DNA from: Anaspis maculata
Taxonomy: Eukaryota > Arthropoda > Insecta > Coleoptera > Scraptiidae
Assembly: GCA_949128115.1 (NCBI GenBank)
Contig: OX421964.1
Coordinates: forward strand, 16,826,892-16,890,891
Reading direction: 5' to 3'
Length of the DNA: 64,000 bases
The position numbers and the translations under genes were made by a program. The notes under the pieces were generated by a model that made no database searches, was not told where the DNA came from, and saw only the letters and a program-made list of their open reading frames with translations. Shown piece by piece: positions 25,601 through 34,828 of this stretch; within the stretch, counting starts at the first letter, position 1; every line of letters begins with the position of its first letter.

Positions 25601-28600
25601 AGTATGAAGACTTACGGAGATTTGAGGCGCATTGATTGAAAATTTTGCTCTGCAGGAAAAAAAGAAGAACTTTGCGAAAGATTGTCACAGCATAATTACC
25701 CCCCTCTTTTCGAAGCATCTCCTTTAAGGGTTTGTGAACCATTTATTTTGGAATGGTCTTGTGCCGATACTTGGGTGTGATGAAGTTTGCTGTGGCCCAA
25801 GGAACTAAACTTGATTGCCAAAAGTTACCAACATAAGATTTTTGAAGAGAACTCCTGTCGGAAACTTTCAAAGGAAAGCGACAGTCGCAATGATCCGTAA
25901 AAAATGTGGGAGTACCTACTTTGCGTGATTCCGTTTGTGTCTGGCTTCAAAACGATGAACAAAATTGTTGAAAAGTGTTTCAGCACTGCAAAGGTTATGG
26001 CTGGACCTTACGAAGAGGGCATAAATATATTATAAAAGTGTTTTGGGACAAGGGTGTTATCAGAAGCTTTGGAAATTCATGTCATCTCAAAAACTTGTTG
26101 AAGTTCCTCAACAATGGAGGTCTTGGACTCTTATTAGAACAGAAGGGTATGAATCTATTCACAGAGATTTTTTTAGATATTGGGAGAGATGCAAAATTAA
26201 CCGTTTAGACAATCTTAGTTATTCTAAAAATTTGAAAAAACCCGAAGCCAAATTTTTATTACGACATTTTCAACTAATAATCTTAAAAATTGAATAATTG
26301 CCGTTCGGGATCGGCTACGATTTTGTTAGATACATTTCTGTGCTCCTCAGAACCTCTATTACAAGGTCCCATCAACAGTTTTTGGTGACAATTTTTTCAA
26401 ACTCATTTCTACTTGAGGACACCTGTGTTTTGTGGAAATTCCTAGGAATTTTGAAACATTTCCATGGGATCCTGAAAATTTGTATGGGAATTCTGAAAAC
26501 TTGTTTGGAATTCCCAGGAATTTCTGCAAATTTCTACAGGACTTTCAAAGATTCCTATGAATTTTTTAAAAATTTGTATTGATTTCCCAGAGATTTCTCG
26601 AGATTTTTTACGAAGATTCGAGGAAATTCTGAAGATTTCTCAAGATTTCTACAAGATTTTCAGAGATTAATGAGAATTCATAGGGAAGAAACTCTAAACA
26701 TTTGTAAGAGATTTCTAGGAATTTCTGAATATTCCTACAAGATTTTGGAAAACTAGAGATCTAGGGATTCTTAAAATCTACAGGAATTAAAAATGATTTC
26801 CAAGGATCAGAGATTTCTACGAGATTTATAAGGATTCTCAATAGTTTTTAGTGATTTCTACGAGATTTTCAAGAATTTCTATGGATTTCTACAGAATTTC
26901 CGAGGACTTTTGTATGGAAATTCTGAAATCTTGTTTGGGATTTCCAGGAATTTCTGCAAATTTCTATAGGATTTTCAAAGATTTCTATAAATTTTGCGAA
27001 ATCCATATTGATTTCCTTGAGATTTCTCAAGATTTCTACAAAAATTCGAGGAAGTTCTGAAGATTTTTCAAGATTTCTACAAGATTTTCAGAGATTAATG
27101 AAAATTCGTTGAGAATAAACTTTTCAAATTCAATTCAAATTCATTTATTTTCTTAACCAACAAGGTTTTTCAATCGTCAACAATAATACAAGATAAAATA
27201 AGTAAAAGAATGCAACAAACAATGCAATTACACACAATTGAGTAAAAAACTGACAAAAAAAAGACAAAATACACATTATATACAATAAAATAATTAAAAT
27301 CGACCTTGATGACCGAGCTCAAAATCATCTAAGGTGAAACCGTACTGGTCGTATTCCTGGATAGAGTAAAATGCTTTCTTCAGGAGCATGGACTTTACAC
27401 CCGTTTCAAATTTAGGTAAGGCCAAATGCACTATTTCTAGTGGTAACTTATTAATGAATGTTGGACAGAAGTAATTTTTGCTGTATCGGCTTTTTGCTAG
27501 TCTAATATGATTTACTACCAGTCGATCCCTATTTCTAGTCCGATAATCGTGTATATCCTCGTGCTTCCTATAAATGTTGATGTTTTTCTTACCCAGTATG
27601 AGGCACTGAAATATGTACAAACTTGGAAACGTCAGTAATCCCATATCAATAAACTTATCTTTGACATCATCACGGTAACCAATGCCAGACATCATTCGAA
27701 CCACCCGGCGCTGCCTTTTGTAAGGGATTTCTAGGAATTTCTGAATATTCCTACAAGTTTTTGGAAAACTATAAATCTAGGGATTCCTAAAATCTACGGG
27801 AATGGAAGGGATTTCTGAAGATCAGAGATTTCTACGAGATTTAAGGATTTTCAAGATATTTTATGGATTTCTACAGAATTTCCGAGAACTTTTGTGGAAA
27901 TTCCTAGGGATTTTGAGAAATTTCCATGGAATCCTGAAAATTTGTATGGGAATTCTGGAAACTTGTTTGAAATTTCCAGGAATTACTGCAAATTTCTAGA
28001 GGATTTCCAATGATTTCTAATTTTTTGAGAATATTGATCTCCCAGAGATTTCTCAAGATTCCTACGAAAATTCGACGAAATTTTGAAGATTTTTCAAGAT
28101 TTCTACGAGATTTAAGGATTTTCAAGATATTTTATGGATTTCTACAGAATTTCCGAGGACTTTTGTGGAAATTCCTAGGAATTTTGAGAAATTTCCATGG
28201 AATCCTGAAAATTTGTATGGGAATTCTGGAAACTTGTTTAAAATTTCCAGGAATTTCTGCAAATTTCTACAGGATTTCCAAAAATTTCTATGATGTTTTG
28301 AGAACATTGATCTCCCAGAGATTTCTCAAGATTCCTACGAAAATTCGACGAAATTCTGAAGATTTTTCAAGATTTATACAAGATTTTCAGGGATTAATGA
28401 AAATTCATAGAGAAGAAACTCTAAACATTTGTAAAGGATTTCTAGGAATTTCTGAATATTCCAACAAGTTTTTGGAGAACTATAAATCTAGGGATTTCTA
28501 AAATCTACGGGAATTGAAGGGATTTCTGAAGATCAGAGATTTCTACGAGGTTTATAAGGATTTTCAGGGATTCTTGGCGATTTCTACGAGATTTTCAAGA

Positions 28601-31600
28601 ATTTCTATGAATTTCTACAAAACTTCCGAGGACTTTTGTAGAAATTTCTAGGAATTGTGAAAAATTTTCATGGGATCCTGAAAATTTGTAAAGGAATTCT
28701 GAAAACTTGTTTGGGATTTCCAGGAATTTCTGCAAATTTCTACGAGATTTTTAAAGATTCCTATGAATTTTTGAGAAAGTATTGATTTCCCAGAGATTTC
28801 TCAAGATTTCTACGAAAATTCTAGGAAATTCGGAAGATTTCTCATGATTTCTACAAGATTTTCAGAGATTAATGAGAATTGATAGGAAAGAAACTCTAAA
28901 CATTTGTAAGAGATTTCTAGGAATTTCTGAATATTCCTACAAGATTTTGGAAAACTAGAGATCTAGGGATTCCTAAAGTCTACAGGAATTAAAAAGATTT
29001 CCAAGGATCAGAGATTTCTACGAGATTTATAAGGATTCTCAATAGTTTTCAGTGATTTCTACGAGATTTTCAAGAATTTCTATGGATTTCTACAGCATTT
29101 CCGAGGACTTTTGTGGAAATTTCTAGGAATTTTGAAAAATTTCCATAGGATCCTGAAAATTTGTATAGGAATTCTGAAATCTTGTTTGAAATTTCCAAGA
29201 ATTTCTGCAAAGTTCTACAGGACTTCCAAAGATTTCTATGATTTTTTGAGAAATTTATATTGATTTTCCAGAGATTTCTCAAGATTACTACAAAAATTCG
29301 AGGAAATTCTGAAGATTTTTCAAGATTTCTACAAGATTTTCAGGGATCAATGAGAATTCATAGAGAAGAAACTCTAAACATTTGTGAATATTCCTACAAG
29401 ATTTTGGGAAACTAGAGATCTAGGGATTTCTAAAATCTACGGGAATTGAAGAGATCCCCCGGGCTAGGATGTTTAGGGGTCAAGATTTCGCCCCCGAATC
29501 TTAAAAAATAATTCACCTGCACCTGCCTCGCCACCTTTTTTCCTCGCTTTTTCCGGGCTAGGCTCCCGGTCCGAATTTCTGTCCACGGTCTATGGTGCGG
29601 CGTCATCCACGTGTCAGACTGTCAGAGCTACATAACTTCCACTGCGTAAAACCACCTGTGTGTCTCAGGCGTACCAATGTAACTGAAATTTTTCATAGCT
29701 TGCTGTGTGGCAAAGAAGAAAGAAACGGATAATACTGCGTAACATTTTGCCAAGATCTTTTGAAACAAAGGAAACTGTGTTTGTTTATTTTACTTAATAA
29801 TAATAATAGCGTTTATTTCCGATCATGAATACATGAAGTTGGATCGTCGATGTCGAAGCCTCCATTAAATGTCGTGCACAATGATAAATTTGTTAAGATT
29901 ATCATAAAATACGAACAAAAACAAGAAAAAAAAAAACAGATTAAAAAACAGATTAAAAACATGAAGGTAAAAGTGGATAAAAATATCGCAATCACAGATC
30001 GATCATTAAATATGGAAGGTTTAAACCATGGAGCCCAGGCTGAAAAACTCTTGCACGTCGTAAAAACCACCCTTTATTAATATTTTTTTGACTTCCCTCT
30101 TGAACAAGACGACGTTGGCTGCCCGTCTCACATTCAGTGGGAGCGCATTGAATAAGGTCACACCCGCGTAAGCCGGCGACTTTTTAAAAGCCTCATGCAG
30201 TGGTTTATCCTTGCAAAGATTTTCCTTTCCCCGTGTATCGTACGTGTGGAAACTTTCGTGGGTCTTGAATTTATGTTTATTCAAAAAAACGTAAGTCAAT
30301 GTTTTCAAAATATAAATACAAATAACAGTCAGTACTTCTCGTTCAATAAATATAGGACGGCAAGATTCTCTACGTGAAATATTGAAGATCAGTCGAATTA
30401 CTTTTTTCTGCTTGATTAGAACTCTCTTTAGGTTTGAATTAGCTCCCCAGGACACAATATTATATGACATATGAGAATAGACTGCTGCATAATATGATTT
30501 CATAATTGTTTTAAAATCCAAAGAATTCTTTAAAGAAGCAATTAGGTAGTAGCCTCTGCACAAACCCCACTGATCTGATCGGCCTAGGAGAGATGCCTAT
30601 CAATATTCACCCCCAGCAGCACAGTAGACTCACAACTCTCAATTATGTTGCCCCTGAAAACTATCTGTATATTACCTGGTACCCTGAACTTGTTCGAAAA
30701 TTCCACCAATGCAGTTTTCTTGTAGTTGATGATGAGCCTGTTATTTTGGCACCACATGTCAAACCTATTCAGGATGCAATCGATCTTCTGCTGCACGATA
30801 GCCTGACTAGAGCCCGATACTATTATGCTCGTTTCGTCAGCATACATGAATACCTTGCCCTCCTGTAGGAAGTTGGGGAGGTCATTCACGAACATTAAAA
30901 ATATCTTAGGCCCCAACACACTACCCTGTCGTGTCCCGGTATTTATGGGAAACTTTTTAGAACGGGCATTCCATACTTTAACTACCATGCTCCCACCAAC
31001 AAGGTAACTTCTAATCCACTGATTGATAGGATCTCTGAGTCCCAGCTTTTCTAATTTTGAGCAAACAAGCTCAGTATCTACGGTGTCAAACGCGCAGGAC
31101 AGATCAAACATCAGTCCCACAACACACTCATTCAAATCCATTTTCTCGCTTACATGCTGCACCAGATCAGTTAGGCAGGTCTCAGTCGAATAGTCTCTTC
31201 TGAAGCCATGTTGACTGTCACTGATCAAATTGAACTTTGCAAGGTAGTCAGTCACCTGATCATGAATGACTTTTTCAATTATTTTAGAGAAGGTACTCAC
31301 AAGGCAAACCGGTCTGTAGTTCTCTACGTTTGTTTTTTCGCCCTTTTTGAAAACCGGAACAGTCAATGCCGACTTCAGGACGGATGGAAAATGTCCCTCC
31401 ATTACTGATCTATTAATCAAGTCACTCAGTGCTTCCGATATTCCATGTTTACACTGCCTAATTATTGTTATTGGTACGCCGTCTATTCCCGCAGACTTTT
31501 TGTTCGAAAGAGCATTTATTGCAGCGATGACGTCAGCCGCAATCACTGGTCGAAAAAACATATTTGAACTCGACGAGAGCCCGATATCTGAAGCTGTAAC

Positions 31601-32654
31601 ATTTCCTAACTTTCCAAAATGCTGCTTCATCTTTGTTTCAACCACTGTGGAAAAATACCTACCAAAACAATCGGCATTTTTGTCGAAATTGCTCACCACG
31701 TGTGTGTCCGAGCATAAAACAAAGAAAATATTGCCAAGTATTTTCAAAACAGCAAGATATTATTCCTTTTTGAAGCGATATTTGTACACAAAAAAACATG
31801 TATCAAGTGCAGAGATGTGCTTGGAACCCCTAGGAAAGAACTGCCCGCTAGCTGCCTAATCATATTTATTTGAAATCTTTTTTTTTTCAGATTCCATTTA
31901 CACTGAACGATATATGGGTTTGCCAACGGAAGCAGATAACTTCATCGGATATCACGCTCAAGACCTGACTCGAAAAGTCGAAGCTTTTCGAGGGAAAAAG
32001 TACTTTTTGATCCATGGAAACGCGGATGACAATGTGCATTACCAACAGTCGATGTTGTTGTCTAAAGCCTTGGAACTTGCCGATATACCTTTCCAACAGC
32101 AGGTGGGTGATTTCTACGATAGTGCCATGCAAGTCTGTATTAGTAGATGTTGCATGTATTATAATTCATGATTAGCATTATTTGGTTGTGAGTTGAGTAT
32201 TATTGGTAAGGATGCATGCTATAGTAAGAATCCGGTCACTTGAGCACCTGGTTGACGCAGCATTCTGATTGTGAAAGGTGCGGTTGAAGTCTATTAGAGC
32301 TGATAGTGGTTTCTGTATGGTGTTTTGGGAATCCTGTTATGTTTGTGTGGGCTTTGTTGGCAACGATACACAATGCTTGAGGTATATGGTGAGTTGAAGT
32401 TGATTCCGGAACAGACCAGTCTGTATACGGAAATCTTGGAAGGTATTGTTCAGTTGAAAACCTCTTTCTACGAGTATGACATTGGAGTTAATCTTGAAAT
32501 AATTTGTAGTTCATAAAATGTTCGATTATTTCAGAGCTACCCAGACGAGAACCATTCGCTAGCCCACGTCTCGCCCCATTTGTACCACACGATAGACCGA
32601 TTCTTCGCCAGAAGCATGGGCCTCCCGGATCCGCCTCACAGAAAAATCTATTGA
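1698..32654 (+). CDS. DPP4: Dipeptidyl peptidase 4-like serine exopeptidase, copy 1 (10 coding exons, 766 aa)
   Basis: Coding exons: 1698-1712, 1769-1910, 6201-6295, 6354-6428, 6493-6545, 18595-18785, 18847-19459, 19512-20296, 31891-32102, 32535-32654. All introns are GT-AG, phases are consistent, and the joined frame has no stop, giving 766 aa. The family (S9B) removes N-terminal X-Pro or X-Ala dipeptides. The N-terminus MDWYRHLLLLALCLVGVSG is a signal peptide rather than the signal-anchor of vertebrate DPP4, so secretion is inferred. An eight-bladed propeller region precedes the alpha/beta hydrolase domain. Visible landmarks are RHS (human Arg125 position), DWVYEEEV across the exon 6/7 junction (substrate-binding Glu pair), VYGGP (Tyr547 position), nucleophile Ser623 in GWSYGG, Asp702 in ADDN and His734 in DENH. 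It ends shortly after the hydrolase with no tail. Intron 5 (12 kb) and intron 8 (11.6 kb) are swollen by mobile elements. Confidence 0.92.
2380..5473. mobile_element. Solo LTR, second copy, interrupted by a foldback-like element
   Basis: It starts TGTTACG at 2380 and ends CGTAGCA at 5473, with ATAT on both sides as the 4 bp target-site duplication. The first ~240 bases match the solo LTR at 57-578. The two LTR halves (2380 to about 2617 and about 5311-5473) are pushed apart by the short-repeat foldback-like element. The order of events is therefore MITE, then LTR, then foldback-like element. Confidence 0.75.
2618..5310. mobile_element. Foldback-like element A: tandem-repeat inverted ends around a GAGCCC minisatellite core
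   Basis: The left end (about 2618-2702) is built from copies of GGACAACTTGACGCC. The right end (about 5120-5310) is built from the complement, GGCGTCAAGTTGTCC, so the ends form inverted repeats made of tandem repeats. A third patch of the same unit sits in the middle (about 3955-4045), suggesting two fused or nested copies. The core (2710-5095) is a degenerate minisatellite in which GAGCCC(C) alternates with TTGTGTCTT-like stretches. Short open frames across the core are by-products of the repeat. No transposase is visible, so it would be non-autonomous. Confidence 0.7.
5714..6200. other. Remainder of intron 2, copy 1
   Basis: AT-rich intron sequence. I see no gene or repeat structure here beyond the polypyrimidine tract and acceptor directly before 6201. 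Confidence 0.4.
6731..7066. mobile_element. Truncated LTR, third copy
   Basis: It begins TGTTACGTATTTCGCGTACG and follows the solo LTR at 57-578 closely up to the equivalent of its base ~340. It then breaks off where the LINE ORF1 remnant begins. The 3' third and therefore the target-site duplication are missing. Confidence 0.7.
7075..8437 (-). pseudogene. LINE ORF1 remnant carrying a macro (OARD1/TARG1-like) domain and two zinc knuckles
   Basis: Read on the minus strand from 8437 down. First comes a Lys/Glu/Arg-rich coiled coil (about 8360-8200) and a CKQC pair. Next is a conserved spacer with EDWATT and MEWPEHAY. Then comes a macro domain (about 8040-7594) with the landmarks GDAFDAP, ALAHCVS, GIAVL, VYYLIT, KPTYE, APRIGSGLD and VVIYS. 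After a linker, an R1-type central segment starts SYAEALKSIKGKVNLGETKV (about 7500). Two CX2CX4HX4C knuckles follow (CFRCWEKGHSAYTC and CLNCGQEGHKAYAC, about 7250-7140). The knuckles and central motif identify R1/I-type LINE ORF1. A 1 bp deletion near 7950, a TAA just after it and several later stops show decay. The position equivalent to the OARD1 catalytic Lys is Glu here. Part of an endonuclease-like motif (AENFNARA) may follow at the broken 3' edge. Confidence 0.75.
8398..8964. repeat. Four copies of the palindrome ATCACCGGTGAT
   Basis: GTATCACCGGTGATAC is a perfect 16 bp palindrome at 8398-8413. The 14 bp core TATCACCGGTGATA recurs at 8444-8457 and the 12 bp ATCACCGGTGAT at 8570-8581 and 8953-8964. 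The first copy lies inside the 5' end of the macro-domain ORF1 remnant and the others upstream of it. The rest of 8465-9003 shows no gene. Confidence 0.7.
9004..11805. mobile_element. DNA element with ~300 bp diverged terminal inverted repeats
   Basis: The left end (about 9004-9290) and right end (about 11480-11805) are inverted copies. Shared phrases are 'ggtgaaacgtcaaaaa...gatatttttg' at 9028 and its complement near 11760, and 'tgtcggagcgaagt' against 'acttcgctccgaca'. The arms themselves contain an internal duplication of about 200 bp. The outer termini read roughly AATTT(T)GGGTAACTGTCC. No transposase is visible. The interior is the minisatellite described separately, so the element is non-autonomous or has been invaded. 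Confidence 0.55.
9440..11340. repeat. GAGCCC minisatellite core (copy B) with TTGTCC units at its right edge
   Basis: Degenerate tandem sequence with a recurring phrase of the form 'cttgtgtcttcaagtgtcg' followed by GGAGCCC and GAGCCCC, the same type of core as in elements A and C. At the right edge (11297-11335) two copies of a GGC(A)AAGAATTGTCC unit occur; this unit is also the inner terminal repeat of element C. No matching array is visible at the left edge. Several 60-120 codon open frames here all arise from the repeat and are not genes. Confidence 0.65.
11967..13708 (-). pseudogene. 5'-truncated LINE with restriction-like endonuclease (R2-superfamily type)
   Basis: Read on the minus strand. 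It begins about 13706 with a reverse-transcriptase segment containing EGVTQGDPLAM, then shifts frame (about 13545) into LVYADDSS, the polymerase catalytic motif. The thumb-like region follows (13542-12883). One in-frame TAA at about 12880 is followed by continuous coding to 12049. The C-terminal part has a CDGC...DHALCC zinc-binding motif, then KRHNEIRD, KEPII, GDL and LFDIRVVD. This is the order seen in the PD-(D/E)XK-type endonuclease that follows the RT in RLE-type LINEs such as R2. A short AT-rich 3' UTR ends in A7 near 11967. The exact clade is not determined. Confidence 0.7.
13709..14425. other. Intron 5 stretch with no recognised feature
   Basis: The sequence begins with an AT dinucleotide-rich patch and contains only short open frames with no recognisable domain. 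Nothing supportable is seen. Confidence 0.35.
14426..14550. mobile_element. Small hairpin MITE, 125 bp
   Basis: The left arm reads TACCGTATGATCAAAA...CAGGCTGTGG. The right arm is its near-perfect complement, CCACAGCCTG...TTTTTGATCATATGGTA. The arms of about 45 bases enclose a short loop, so the whole element can fold on itself. It has no coding capacity. The family is not recognised. Confidence 0.7.
14941..15450 (-). pseudogene. LINE ORF1 N-terminal fragment
   Basis: On the minus strand an ATG at about 15450 (MENNQKTNEDD...) opens an acidic, Ser/Thr-rich segment. It runs to about 15260, shifts frame, and continues with TPKSRHPAKKRC and then VMDIETDSLLEKIKEKTEEL, a coiled-coil start. It stops being recognisable at 14941. 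A basic patch followed by a 'KIKEKT.EL' helix resembles the N-terminus of R1-type LINE ORF1 proteins. It may represent the N-terminal part of the same family as the macro-domain remnants, but no overlap proves that. Confidence 0.5.
15451..18594. other. 3.1 kb of intron 5 with no recognised feature
   Basis: No open frame with recognisable homology is present on either strand. The part to about 15660 may be the 5' UTR of the ORF1 fragment. The rest is AT-rich with scattered GC-richer patches (for example 16780-16900 and 17640-17870) and no inverted or tandem repeats that I can see. The last ~40 bases carry the polypyrimidine tract and acceptor of DPP4 exon 6. Confidence 0.4.
20530..21240 (-). 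pseudogene. Second LINE ORF1 remnant with a macro domain
   Basis: Read on the minus strand. It starts with QLETRISDMRTNIPENKLQQ and a spacer with QDWNTT and ADWPKRPYKAVEEE, homologous to the spacer in the 7075-8437 remnant. A decayed macro domain follows: YVLAHCV, GIAVRFRDRFQ-like and VYYLVTKEK. A PRVEG phrase and then, in the next frame, DQLKWETVEKLLEIVF come last. The Lys after YYLVT and the Asp of DQLKW line up with the OARD1 catalytic Lys and Asp, so this copy preserves both, unlike the other. Frameshifts and stops make it a pseudogene. It ends in DPP4 intron 8. Confidence 0.65.
21124..24078. repeat. Large inverted repeat containing a LINE ORF1 piece and satellite
   Basis: The left arm (about 21124-21930) and right arm (about 23215-24078) are inverted copies of each other. 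The outer part of each arm encodes the same ORF1 segment (VQKTLEILIGIPIQ...ETRISD), readable on the minus strand at the left and the plus strand at the right. The inner parts carry satellite sequence in opposite orientation. Forward satellite fills the space between. This is an inversion-duplication made after the ORF1 remnant and satellite were already joined. Confidence 0.7.
21300..24139. repeat. Satellite-like array 1 (~475 bp monomer)
   Basis: The array is a degenerate repeat of short phrases such as GATTTCTA, GGAATTTCT and AAGATTTTCA. Recognisable monomer landmarks such as 'agagaagaaactctaaacatt' recur at about 22580 and 23060, giving a period near 480 bp. The part from about 23190 to 23880 is in reverse orientation. 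Short open frames across it are repeat by-products. Confidence 0.65.
24144..26427. mobile_element. 2.3 kb foldback DNA element with TTTT target duplication
   Basis: The left end reads CACAGGTGTC (24144-24153) and the right end GACACCTGTG (26418-26427). TTTT flanks both sides (24140-24143 and 26428-26431). Uninterrupted monomers nearby read GAGGACTTTTGTGG, which confirms a clean insertion. The arms, about 1.05 kb each (to ~25215 and from ~25385), are inverted copies. A frame of 84 codons with SKLVEVPQQWRSWTLIRTEG is present in each arm (24528-24274 minus, 26043-26297 plus). I do not recognise it as a transposase. CAC termini with a 4 bp duplication resemble the CMC/Chapaev group, but this is only a resemblance. 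Confidence 0.75.
26432..29455. repeat. Satellite-like array 2 (~475 bp monomer)
   Basis: This is the same satellite as array 1, all in forward orientation. The phrase 'gaggacttttgtgg' or close variants occurs near 26902, 27890, 28157, 28627 and 29101. The phrase 'gattaatgaaaattcatag' recurs near 26665, 27092, 28392, 28867 and 29345. Typical spacing is 470-478 bp; the shorter 267 bp interval marks a partial monomer. The array continues array 1 across the foldback element and is itself interrupted by a LINE fragment at 27119-27716. Confidence 0.75.
27119..27716 (-). pseudogene. LINE ORF2 C-terminal fragment and 3' UTR inside the satellite
   Basis: The minus strand from 27704 to 27294 is an open frame of 136 codons with SLYIFQCLILGKKN and RTRNRDRL and a Phe/Gly-rich end. 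It matches the last part of jockey/CR1-like reverse transcriptase proteins after the polymerase domain, as also seen at 30021-30563. The 3' UTR runs to about 27119 and ends in a microsatellite-like tail of TTGAAT units. No RT catalytic part is present, so it is a heavily 5'-truncated insertion. Confidence 0.6.
29456..29796. other. Unassigned stretch between satellite and LINE
   Basis: The stretch starts abruptly after the last satellite monomer with a GC-richer segment (CCCCCGGGCTAGG). The phrase 'agatttcgcccc' here recurs near 36305. Nothing else is recognised. Confidence 0.3.
29797..31750 (-). pseudogene. 5'-truncated jockey/CR1-like LINE: reverse transcriptase and C-terminal domain
   Basis: The minus-strand frame 31747-30584 encodes an RT. 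It carries SALTVPVFKKGEKTNVENYRP, DSQHGFRRDYSTETCL, MFDLSCAFDTVD, NTGTRQGSVLGP and FMYADETSI. An in-frame TAG follows at about 30584, then a frame break and the C-terminal region (30563-30021). The endonuclease domain is missing, so the insertion is 5' truncated at about 31750. The 3' end at 29797 is a short run of TTA/ATT repeats. The catalytic YADD reads YADE here. It lies antisense to DPP4 inside intron 8. Confidence 0.8.
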
Positions 32655-32700
32655 ATATTGTAACGTAATCAAAAATTGTACCTCAACATCAAAAGTGCAA

Positions 32701-32706
32701 AATAAA
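32701..32706 (+). terminator. Candidate polyadenylation signal for copy 1
   Basis: AATAAA occurs 47 bases after the stop codon of DPP4-like copy 1. It is a plausible signal by position; usage is not shown. Confidence 0.5.
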
Positions 32707-33876
32707 ACAATGTTTCCCAAAGCTTTTATCGTTCCGAAGCGGCCCATACACACGCGTGCAATTCTTCTGACACCAGCTGAAGAATTGTCATTGAGCTTCA
32801 ACGCCCAAGGTTGTTCTTGTTTCTATCAAGATGCAGAACTCGGGCACGGGCCCTATTCTCCCGGCTAGTGTTGACTTCCCTCACTTGACATTGCATTACC
32901 TACCTGTCGTTGCATCACCTTATTCTGACACTCTAAAGTATTTTCTCATGTTGACTTGTTGAGTCAAATCATCTATGTTCACTCTAGACATGTCTCCAAG
33001 AGCTTCCTTCACTCAAAGCGTACACTTAACCATAATCAACCTATAGTTTCATGAAGCTAGTTCACCGATTGGAAAACTGGGGTAAAAAAAAGAAAAAATA
33101 GTCCGGTGTTCTACTTACAGTAGCAACGATCGCCCCGGTGTGGGTTCTACGTTGGAGGAATATTATTGTTCACACAACATTACCTCGACAAGCGGAGTTA
33201 TAATTGAAAAGTCTGGGTTCTCCATAGAAAAACTCATAATCGATTTTCGATCGACCTCGACCCCAACTAATGGGTTGGTGAACTATTGGTCATTTCATGT
33301 GCATTGATAGCGGTAAGTGATTGGAAATGTTTCTATTTATTGCTGATGTTGGATTATCATCTTAGGAAGTATTCAGACGTTGAAACAGTGTTCTTTAAAT
33401 GATGCATCACGGGAATATGTGATATATAACAACATTGTGTTGGCAACAGAGCATGTTGCACTCACAGAATCGATACTTCTCTATTGCTCACACATCAACA
33501 GAGCTACAACATGATGTTATCCATAACATTTCCTTACAGAATCATCCCATAAGTTCACTCTCCAAAACTACACGATTCAAGTAAGATCAAAGTTAAAAAT
33601 GAGATATCTTCAACGTTCTTAGCAGAATACGTTCAAATAAAAACTAGTGCAAAACCTATCTATTGCTGCATTATTGATCCACTAATCACCTAGTATAGAG
33701 ATGAATCATGTAAAATCATATTTTCTCACCATGATGTTTGTGAACCACCCTGTATATCAAATGACCCCCTCTTCTGGAAGATATGGTTGATGGAAGATAC
33801 AATGAAAATATGGTTTTCCTAGGACGCATAGTTTTTGAGTAAAACGCGGTCGCCGTGGAGGATGAAACACCCTGTA
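32707..33876. other. Intergenic, no gene recognised
   Basis: I see no coding sequence. ACCACCCTGTATA near 33746 and ACACCCTGTAG near 33867 look like ends of a degraded mariner-type MITE. Confidence 0.3.
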
Positions 33877-34260
33877 GAACGACACTACGAGACAGACCAC
33901 ATTCCAGGCAGATCAAATGTGATTGCGGACACCATATCGGGAGTAGTTGTTTTGGATGACGAGAACGCAGTGAGCTGTTGCTACACCGAGGTGGATTTGC
34001 CGCGTGACAAAATCATTAACTACTGTGGATAACAACTGCGCGATCCGGAGCTGCGGAATATTATCGACGCGTTCGAACGTTCTGATCAATCGGTGACAAA
34101 CTGGATAGATATAGGCTACTTCCTCCTTCATGGAATTTTGTACAGAAACGCCGATTGTCTCCTATGCTGCACAATTGGTCCGGAATCTTGGCCATAGATC
34201 TTTTTGGGCCGCTCCCAGAGGCTGATGATGGAAATCGATGGGTACTGTGATGACCAGCTT
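33877..34260 (+). pseudogene. Ty3/gypsy pol fragment (RNase H end to integrase start)
   Basis: The frame begins RHYETDHIPGRSNVIADTIS, the conserved end of the RNase H region. After a TAA at about 34030 it continues with a short zinc-domain-like stretch (FLLHGILYRNADC) and, in another frame, AIDLFGPLPEADDGNRW, the start of the integrase core. Frameshifts and stops show decay. Sequence to about 34675 is probably the remainder of the element but is not assignable. Confidence 0.65.
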
Positions 34261-34675
34261 GGAATCATGAAGGGGAATTGAGTTTTCGGAATAAATTACC
34301 ATGACGGGCGACATTGGGAAAGGAAGAAATTGCACAAGGGATGATGTGGTACTCACGCCGCATTCCAGAGAAGCGGGGTTTGTGGGCCCGGGGTGGTTAT
34401 ACTTGAGAGGAGATGGAGAGTGAATCGGCCCGGAAGGAGAAACGAGGGTGAAAGAGCGAGACTGGCGTCGGTGCGTTCGACTCGAACAGATGTGTTTGGC
34501 TGGGGAAAATTATTTGATGTCAAATATTATTTAACAAGAGTGCCAAGCTAGCTATTAACAACTGTAGTGCATCAGTGACAAGAGAAAAAGCAACCAGGCA
34601 AGTCTACTTTCCATGTAATCAAATGGTAATTGTTCAAAAGGGTGGAAGTGAATGTGCAGTGTCATACATTACATT

Positions 34676-34828
34676 AGTGTCAGCCATATCCTACACACAT
34701 GTCCTGACTACGACATCCAGAGATCGCTGAACAACATCACGCACTCTCCAGATATCCTAACAAACCCAGCCAAATACATCAAGGTACTAAAATTTCTAAA
34801 AGATATCGGTATATATGAAACTTTATGA
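34676..34828 (+). pseudogene. LINE 3' terminal fragment (last 50 codons)
   Basis: The frame reads SVSHILHTCPDYDIQRSL, then DILTNPAKYIKVLKFLKDIG, and stops. The H-x3-(H)-x-C-P motif followed by a short helix is the usual C-terminus of I/R1/RTE-like LINE ORF2 proteins. The 3' UTR probably continues to about 34950, with 'gacccattggcg' near its end. No further part of the element is present. Confidence 0.6.

Noticed and set aside
21785..28501. Frames rich in Ile/Phe/Ser (e.g. 28010-28501, 163 codons)
   Set aside because: They are translations of the ~475 bp satellite and repeat with its period; no start context or domain.
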